The position numbers and the translations under genes were made by a program. 64,000 nt of DNA from Ilex aquifolium (taxonomy: Eukaryota; Streptophyta; Magnoliopsida; Aquifoliales; Aquifoliaceae). This document shows, in pieces, positions 61,914 to 64,000 of the stretch. The stretch spans positions 35,809,701-35,873,700 of the forward strand of contig OX637399.1 in NCBI GenBank assembly GCA_951799425.1, given 5' to 3'. Position 1 is the stretch's first letter. Every line of letters begins with the position of its first letter. The notes beneath the pieces are model-generated. The model was given only the letters and a program-made list of their open reading frames with translations, did not search any database and had not been told where the DNA came from.

Positions 61914-63815
61914 GTGGCGGGGAATGGCCAACTATACCAAACTTCCATCACAGTTTCGAACTTGTTAGAAGATGAATCACCAATTTTGATCTCAATATAT
62001 TGGTTAGGGTTTCAAGTTCTCTTTGCAATGCCGCAAGAATTAGCTCAATCCGAGTTCGGGAGAAAAAGTTATGTCGGATATAATATTTCATTTTAAAGGA
62101 GGACTACTTATTACACAAAACTTGCGTTACAATAGAGCCCATGCTAGAGGTTTTTTCATGACTTTTGATGTGAATAAAATGGTTAGGGATTGAAGAATTC
62201 TTTACAATGCCGCAAGAATCATCTTAATCAGAGACCGGAGCAAAAAGTTATGTCAGAAATACTGAAGATTGGGAAATTACTTTTTTTTGCCTTGTGGAGG
62301 GGAATGGCCAACTATACCAAACTTCCATCACAGTTTCGAACTTGTTAGAAGATGAATCACCAATTTTGATCTCAATATATTGGTTAGGGTTTCAAGTTCT
62401 TTTTGCAATGCCGCAAGAATTAGCTCAATCCGAGTTCGGGAGAAAGAGTTATGTCGGATATAATATTTCATTTTAAAGGAGGACTACTTATTACACAAAA
62501 CTTGCGTTACAATAGAGTCCATGCTAGAGGTTTTTTCATGACTTTTGATGTGAATAAAATGGTTAGGGATTGAAGAATTCTTTACAATGCCGCAAGAATC
62601 ATCTTAATCAGAGACCGGAGCAAAAAGTTATGTCAAAAATACTGAAGATTGGGAAATTACTTTTTTTTGCCTTGTGGAGGGGAATGGCCAACTATACCAA
62701 ACTTCCATCACAATTTCGAACTTGTTAGAAGATGAATCACCAATTTTGATCTGAATATATTTGTTAGGGTTTCAAGTTCTCTTTGCAATGCCGTAAGTAT
62801 TAGCTCAATCCGAGTTCGGGAGAAAGAGTTATGTCGGATATAATATTTCATTTTAAAGGAGGTCTACTTATTACACAAAACTTGCGTTACAATAGAGTCC
62901 ATACTAGAGGATTTTTAATGACTTTTGATGTGAATAAAATGGTTAGGGATTGAAGAATTCTTTACAATGCCGCAAGAATCATCTTAATCAGAGACCGGAG
63001 CAAAAAGTTATGTCAGAAATACTGAAGATTGGGAAATTACTTTTTTTTGCCTTGTGGAGGGGAATGGCCAACTATACCAAACTTCCATCACAGTTTAGAA
63101 CTTGTTAGAAGATGAATCACAAATTTTGATCTCAATATATTGGTTAGGGTTTCAAGTTCTCTTTGCAATGCCGCAAGAATTAGCTCAATCCGAGTTCGGG
63201 AGAAAGAGTTATGTCGGATATAATATTTCATTTTAAAGGAGGACTACTTATTACACAAAACTTGCGTTACAATAGAGTCCATGCTAGAGGATTTTTAATG
63301 ACTTTTGATGTGAATAAAATGGTTAGGGATTGAAGAATTCTTTACAATGCCGCAATAATCATCTTAATCAGAGACCGGAGCAAAAAGTTATGTCAGAAAT
63401 ACTGAAGATTGGGAAATTACTTTTTTTTGCCTTGTGGAGGGGAATGGCCAACTATACCAAACTTCCATCACAATTTCGAACTTGTTAGAAGATGAATCAC
63501 CAATTTTGATCTGAATATATTTGTTAGGGTTTCAAGTTCTCTTTGCAATGCCGTAAGTATTAGCTCAATCCGAGTTCGGGAGAAAGAGTTATGTCGGATA
63601 TAATATTTCATTTTAAAGGAGGACTACTTATTACACAAAACTTGCGTTACAATAGAGTCCATGCTAGAGGATTTTTCATGACTTTTGATGTGAATAAAAT
63701 GGTTAGGGATTGAAGAATTCTTTACAATGCCGCAAGAATCATCTTAATCAGAGACTGGAGCAAAAAGTTATGTCAGAAATACTGAAGATTGGGAAATTAC
63801 TTTTTTTTTTACCTT
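61914..63815. repeat. 5-monomer derivative (AM-At-B-E-B), 1902 bp
   Basis: The second monomer (62294) starts after AM, like the first At of the 8-monomer unit. It ends with TGTCAAAAAT and is followed by the GGTCTACTT-type B, as the second At would be. The intervening three monomers (B, C and one At equivalent) are lost without any change of phase. The unit ends in the 382-bp monomer. Confidence 0.88.
63434..63815. repeat. Monomer with a 2-bp insertion in the T tract (382 bp)
   Basis: The usual T8 is a T10 tract here (63801-63810). The copy also carries GAGACTGGAG (C to T at 63756), which removes the CCGG site. T-tract slippage is the simplest cause. A sequencing homopolymer error in this one copy cannot be excluded. 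Because the extra bases change the frame, a TTG-started frame of 69 codons spans 63789-63998, which is incidental. Confidence 0.9.
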
Positions 63816-64000
63816 GTGGCGGGGAATGGCCAACTATACCAAACTTCCATCACAGTTTCGAACTTGTTAGAAGATGAATCACCAATTTTGATCTCAATAT
63901 ATTGGTTAGGGTTTCAAGTTCTCTTTGCAATGCCGCAAGAATTAGCTCAATCCGAGTTCGGGAGAAAAAGTTATGTCGGATATAATATTTCATTTTAAAG
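63816..64000. repeat. Partial AM monomer at the right edge
   Basis: Starts with GTGGCGG and has A153, as the first monomer of each domain IV HOR does. The window stops at monomer position 185, so the array continues to the right and a new HOR unit is beginning. Confidence 0.95.

Larger units (their letters stand above)
1..64000. repeat. Satellite DNA array, 380-bp monomer, about 168 copies
   Basis: The window is a single head-to-tail tandem array. Landmarks such as the GTGGAGGGGAATGGCC box, the T8 tract and the GAATTC site recur every 380 bases from end to end. All copies lie in the same orientation, with no inserted element and no unique spacer. Monomers differ mainly by substitutions at a limited set of linked positions, which define subfamilies. 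Base composition is about 36% GC in a counted monomer. Long homogeneous arrays of this kind are known from eukaryotic centromeric, subtelomeric or knob heterochromatin. Which of these applies cannot be told here, because neither array edge is in the window. Plant origin is an inference from monomer size, dimeric structure and a telo-box motif. Families with similar monomer length that deserve comparison include rye pSc200, the Allium 375-380 bp repeats and the Cannabis/Humulus subtelomeric repeats. Length is the only link I can show. Confidence 0.98.

Noticed and set aside
63789..63998. 69-codon frame at the right edge
   Set aside because: It is the usual monomer frame joined to upstream bases by the 2-bp T-tract insertion. 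It is a product of that indel and not a gene.
1..64000. CRISPR array
   Set aside because: The repeat unit is 380 bp with no short direct repeat plus variable spacer structure. Between-copy differences are scattered substitutions.
1..64000. Transposon-derived or LTR array
   Set aside because: I saw no terminal inverted repeats, target-site duplications, reverse transcriptase or integrase coding, or primer-binding site in the monomer or at any HOR junction.

Overview
The whole 64,000-base window is one uninterrupted satellite DNA array. A monomer of exactly 380 bp repeats head to tail from the first base to the last: 167 complete monomers plus a partial one at each end, all in the same orientation. 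I see no gene, RNA gene, transposon, inversion or unique sequence. One representative monomer (735-1114) has 137 G+C in 380 bases, about 36% GC. The only open frames are short (60-69 codons), rely on GTG or TTG starts and recur with the repeat, so I treat them as by-products of the repeat and annotate no CDS. This is eukaryotic heterochromatin-type DNA. A plant is the best guess: the monomer falls in the common 360-380 bp plant satellite class, it is a dimer of roughly nucleosome-sized units, and most monomers carry a plant telo-box (TTAGGGTTT). I cannot name the species or satellite family from sequence alone.

Two levels of structure are visible. First, each 380-bp monomer is an old dimer: 99-bp segments 179 bp apart (for example 425-523 and 604-702) align without gaps at about 78% identity. 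Second, linked base changes sort the monomers into subfamilies, and these are arranged in higher-order repeats (HORs). Positions below count from the G of GTGG that opens each monomer (base 355 = position 1). A = standard type. A2 = A with C153 and A303. AH = A with T18. AM = A with C5. At = A with T108. A' = A40 and A45. B = A40, G80, T89, T121 and T125. Bt = B with T62. C = A38/G39 plus T95/A97. D = A48, A83 and A96. E = A44.

Layout: (I) 1-4914, A-rich start, two 4-monomer units and an A-Bt pair. (II) 4915-25813, 8-monomer HORs at both ends (A-A2-B-AH-B-C-A-Bt) enclosing 5- and 7-monomer HORs that look like deletion and duplication derivatives. (III) 25814-43293, a mixed zone with 3-monomer duplications and two near-identical 8-monomer copies (30374-36453). 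(IV) 43294-64000, a domain built on another 8-monomer HOR (AM-At-B-C-At-B-E-B) with 6-, 5- and 4-monomer relatives.

Across all 167 complete monomers only two depart from 380 bp: a 1-bp loss at about 23994 and a 2-bp gain in a T tract at 63801-63810. HOR copies change length only by whole monomers, and chimeric monomers sit at several junctions. This fits in-register unequal exchange or gene conversion as the force shaping the array.
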